DNA from: Actinomycetes bacterium
Lineage (GTDB): Bacteria; Actinomycetota; Acidimicrobiia; Acidimicrobiales; Poriferisodalaceae
Direction: 5' to 3'
NCBI GenBank assembly: GCA_024228575.1
Contig: JAAETH010000637.1
Span: 1-56,749, forward strand
DNA length: 56,749 nt
Of this stretch, positions 54,221 through 56,749 are shown piece after piece (position 1 is the first letter of the stretch; every line of letters begins with the position of its first letter). The notes under the pieces are model-generated. The model made no database searches, had not been told where the DNA came from, and was given only the letters and a program-made list of their open reading frames with translations. The translations under genes were made by a program, and so were the position numbers.

Positions 54221-55962
54221 TTCGGTACTCCCGTTCCTGTCCACATTCCGACGGACAGGGCGTTTGGCGGACAACGCTCGACACACATGGCGCAGCGGAT
54301 GCAGCGCTCCTCGTCGAGCAGCAGGGCCGTGCCGGCATCTGGGCCGAGCGACGGATCGACCTCGTTGGCCGGAATGAGCGAGATCACGTCGACAGGACAT
54401 ACGTCGGCACACAGAGCGCACAACACACACTTCTCGGGTTCGAGCAAGATGTTGGCGAAACACCGCAGGCACCGACTGGCCTCGCAGCGAGCTTGTTCTT
54501 CGGTGAACCCCGTCTCGACCTCTGTGAGGCCGATTCGACGGTCGCTCGGAATCGTGGGCACCTCTGTGCGGTCGATCCGATCGTAGTGGTCGTCGAGACG
54601 GTGAAACTGCCGGAGCTTCACCATCTTGCCCGGGGTTTCGGTCTTGACGCCACCACCAAATGAACGGTGGATATCGGCCGCCGACCTGCGTCCGTCGGCG
54701 ACTGCATCGATGAGGGTCCTTGGTCCCTTGGCAGCGTCTCCACCCGACCAGACACCGTCGAGCGATGTTGCCCCGGTGTCCCAGTCGATGTCGATAGTGC
54801 GTCGTGGGCTCACCTCTGGCCCCTCGTCACCGAGGGCTTCGAGGTCGATTGCCTGCCCGATGGCCAGAACGATCGTGTCGGCCTCGAAGCTGGTGAGGTC
54901 GGAGTCGTCGAAGGTAGGAGCAAACCGACCCTCTTCGTCGAATACCGAGGTCACACCAACGGTCTCCATGCCGACCACGGCACCGTCTCGGGTGAGGACT
55001 CGTTTCGGACCCCGTCGGGGGGAGAACTCGATTCCCTCCTCCGTGGCCTCTTCGACCTCGAAATCGTGAGCGGGCATCTCCTCGCGCGACTCGAGCGACA
55101 TGACGCGCACCTTGCGGGCAGTGCCGCTCGTCGATGCTTGTTCGTTACCGCCGTAGACGTCGGCGCGAAGCGCGGTGCGCGCTGCATCCATGGCAACGTC
55201 GCCACCGCCGACGACAAGGACCCGCTCGCCGACATCGACGGGCATCCCTCGGTTCATGGCGATGAGGAACTCGATGGCCTTGTACACCCCATCTGCTTCG
55301 GCGCCCTCGATGGGGAGACCACGCCCGAGGGTGGCTCCGATGCTCAAGAACACTGCGTCGTATTCATGGCGGAGCTGATCGAGGGTGATGTCCTCGCCCA
55401 TCCGGGTGTTGTACCTGACCTCGACGCCCAGATCGATGATGGCTTGCATGTCGCCTGCCAGCACCGAGCGGTTGAGCCGGTACTCCGGGATGCCGAGCCA
55501 CGTCGCGCCACCGAGTTTGTCGGTCGCCTCGTACACCGTGACGCCATAACCCAACCGTCGCAGATCGTGAGCCGCAGCCATGCCGGCGGGCCCACCTCCA
55601 ACTACGGCGATGTGTTGCGGACGGTCCTCGGCCGGTGCTGGCACAACGGCGTCCCAAGGGGCGGGGCCGTCGTCGCCCGCAGACCTGGACTCGGGGCCGT
55701 ATTGTTCGGTGACGAAACGTTTCAGTGCCCGAATGGCAATGGGACGATCGATCGTGCCCCTGCGACAGGCTTCCTCACACGGAGCCGCACACACACGTCC
55801 ACACACCGACGCGAATGGGTTGGGCAGGCGCGCTGTCAGATAGGCGAGCTCGTCGTCGCCATCGGCGATGGCAGCCACGTACATGCCGGCATTGGTGTGC
55901 ACGGGGCACGCCGCCAGGCACGGGATGTTCTCGTCGTAGAACGACAGCGGGTCGGCAACCAT
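54217..55962 (-). CDS. GltD-like FAD/NAD(P) oxidoreductase with C-terminal ferredoxin domain
   Basis: A 581-residue flavoprotein resembling the glutamate synthase small subunit. Order: N-terminal cysteines C15, C19, C54, C58, C62, C66 (4Fe-4S region); FAD site VVGGGPAGMAAAHDL (about 120-134); second nucleotide site VLVVGGGDVAMDAAR (about 248-262); and a C-terminal two-cluster ferredoxin, C512/515/518/522 and C554/557/560/564. It sits between a cytochrome c and cytochrome b, with ATGA overlaps on both sides, so it should act with that complex. It is not accompanied by a glutamate synthase large subunit. Confidence 0.9.
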   Translation of the reverse strand: MVADPLSFYDENIPCLAACPVHTNAGMYVAAIADGDDELAYLTARLPNPFASVCGRVCAAPCEEACRRGTIDRPIAIRALKRFVTEQYGPESRSAGDDGPAPWDAVVPAPAEDRPQHIAVVGGGPAGMAAAHDLRRLGYGVTVYEATDKLGGATWLGIPEYRLNRSVLAGDMQAIIDLGVEVRYNTRMGEDITLDQLRHEYDAVFLSIGATLGRGLPIEGAEADGVYKAIEFLIAMNRGMPVDVGERVLVVGGGDVAMDAARTALRADVYGGNEQASTSGTARKVRVMSLESREEMPAHDFEVEEATEEGIEFSPRRGPKRVLTRDGAVVGMETVGVTSVFDEEGRFAPTFDDSDLTSFEADTIVLAIGQAIDLEALGDEGPEVSPRRTIDIDWDTGATSLDGVWSGGDAAKGPRTLIDAVADGRRSAADIHRSFGGGVKTETPGKMVKLRQFHRLDDHYDRIDRTEVPTIPSDRRIGLTEVETGFTEEQARCEASRCLRCFANILLEPEKCVLCALCADVCPVDVISLIPANEVDPSLGPDAGTALLLDEERCIRCAMCVERCPPNALSVGMWTGTGVPK

Positions 55963-56749
55963 CAAATCCGCCGATCGCGATAGGCGTACCAGAGAGCCCC
56001 GAGTCCTACGAGTAGACCACCGGTCCAGAGGCCGACGCCGATGACGTTCTGGCCGAAGTCGTTGAGGTCGGCGACGAAGTCGGTCTTGAGGGCCAGGTCC
56101 GGGATGTACACCGTGAGCACGATGAAGCCGATGACGATGACAGCGGCCTTGAGCCAGGCATCGAACCACGGCATCTCGAGACGATCGACCCGGCCGAGGA
56201 TGCGCGACCTGAATACATAGGACCCGACCACCAGCACAACGAGTACGACCACCCAGAAGATCCAGCCCGATTGTGAACCGGAATCGTCGTCGGCGACGGT
56301 CTCTACCACCTCGACCGCGGGGGTAGCGAACCCGTTGGTGATGTAGACCACAAGCGCATCGACGTCTTCGGAAGCCATTGTCGCGAACGGCGGCATGATC
56401 CCGTCGTAGGAAACCCCGTTCACCTCTATGGCGCCCTGCTTGCCGTCCACGATGACCTGGCGAACATAGTCAGCGTCGGTCACGTTCGGGTTGTCGACGA
56501 GTGGCGGGAAGGTGCCTTCGATGCCCGCACCGCCGGCCTGATGACACGACGAACAGCTGGTGCCGTAGACGGTTGCGCCCTGCCTGAGTGTGTCGTCGGA
56601 GACACCGGGAACGGTTTCGCTCTCTTCTTCGGTGGTGTCACTGTCCTCGGCAGTGGCGACATCTTCGTGTTCGACGCCGAGGGGCGCCTCGGCCATTGCT
56701 GCTGGGGCTGACAGACCGAGCACCACAACGGCTATCGCGACTATGGCCG
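55962..56749 (-). CDS. c-type cytochrome with signal peptide and C-terminal membrane helices (5' end beyond window)
   Basis: The frame stays open to the last base of the window, and the first residues here are already inside a hydrophobic signal sequence ending APAAMA|EAP, so the start lies past 56749. An acidic linker leads to a cytochrome c domain with CSSCH, and three hydrophobic helices close the protein. The stop overlaps the start of the GltD-like gene (ATGA). It is probably a subunit or redox partner of the Rieske/cytochrome b complex. Confidence 0.88.
   Translation of the reverse strand, partial: AIVAIAVVVLGLSAPAAMAEAPLGVEHEDVATAEDSDTTEEESETVPGVSDDTLRQGATVYGTSCSSCHQAGGAGIEGTFPPLVDNPNVTDADYVRQVIVDGKQGAIEVNGVSYDGIMPPFATMASEDVDALVVYITNGFATPAVEVVETVADDDSGSQSGWIFWVVVLVVLVVGSYVFRSRILGRVDRLEMPWFDAWLKAAVIVIGFIVLTVYIPDLALKTDFVADLNDFGQNVIGVGLWTGGLLVGLGALWYAYRDRRI

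Overview
The window reads as one chromosomal stretch of a high-GC actinobacterium. GTG and TTG starts are common, a polyphosphate-type glucokinase is present, tRNA-Thr and tRNA-Met precede tuf, and a geranylgeranyl-reductase-like gene lies head to head with nuoA. Acidimicrobiia or a nearby lineage is my best guess, from general resemblance only. Almost everything between positions 8100 and 56749 is bioenergetic and is read from the minus strand.

Layout by coordinate. Positions 1-5026: the 5' end of tuf behind tRNA-Met and tRNA-Thr (minus); a GNAT acetyltransferase, tRNA-Tyr with a perfect hairpin, and a YajQ-family gene (plus); a lipoprotein (minus); an MFS exporter (plus); htpX (minus). Positions 5186-9080: acs, ppgK and a MidA/NDUFAF7-type methyltransferase (minus). 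Positions 9094-19497: an 11-gene complex I operon nuoABCDHIJKLMN without nuoEFG, here called nuo1. Positions 19633-20667: a lone serine hydrolase (plus). Positions 20682-30344: a group 3b-type cytosolic [NiFe] hydrogenase operon in the order beta subunit, cyclic-nucleotide-binding-fold protein, gamma, delta (small), alpha (large), maturation protease, hypF, hypC, hypD, hypE. Positions 30391-45570: a complete 14-gene operon nuoABCDEFGHIJKLMN (nuo2), whose last gene is followed within about 50 bp by the hydrogenase. Positions 45571-46277: a 0.7-kb divergent intergenic region. Positions 46278-47498: a FAD reductase of the geranylgeranyl reductase family (plus). Positions 47518-51715: hemA-hemC-hemD-hemL for early tetrapyrrole synthesis. 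Positions 51757-51869: a 30-bp tandem repeat. Positions 51912-56749: a Rieske/cytochrome b cluster with a split, b6f-like cytochrome b, two c-type cytochromes and an embedded GltD-like iron-sulfur flavoprotein.

How it fits together. Both complex I operons should feed menaquinol. The Rieske/cytochrome b cluster should oxidise quinol and pass electrons to c-type cytochromes, the hem genes supply heme, and the reductase may saturate the menaquinone tail. The soluble hydrogenase couples H2 and NAD(P)H and could balance the nicotinamide pool or dispose of reductant when the terminal acceptor is limiting. The most unusual points are the possible read-through from a full complex I operon into a hydrogenase operon; a CRP-like fold without a DNA-binding domain inside the hydrogenase operon; a second complex I lacking its NADH module but carrying a MidA-type gene; the GltD-like protein inside the cytochrome b operon; and the tandem repeat before hemA. 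All functions are inferred from sequence motifs read by eye; no database search was run.
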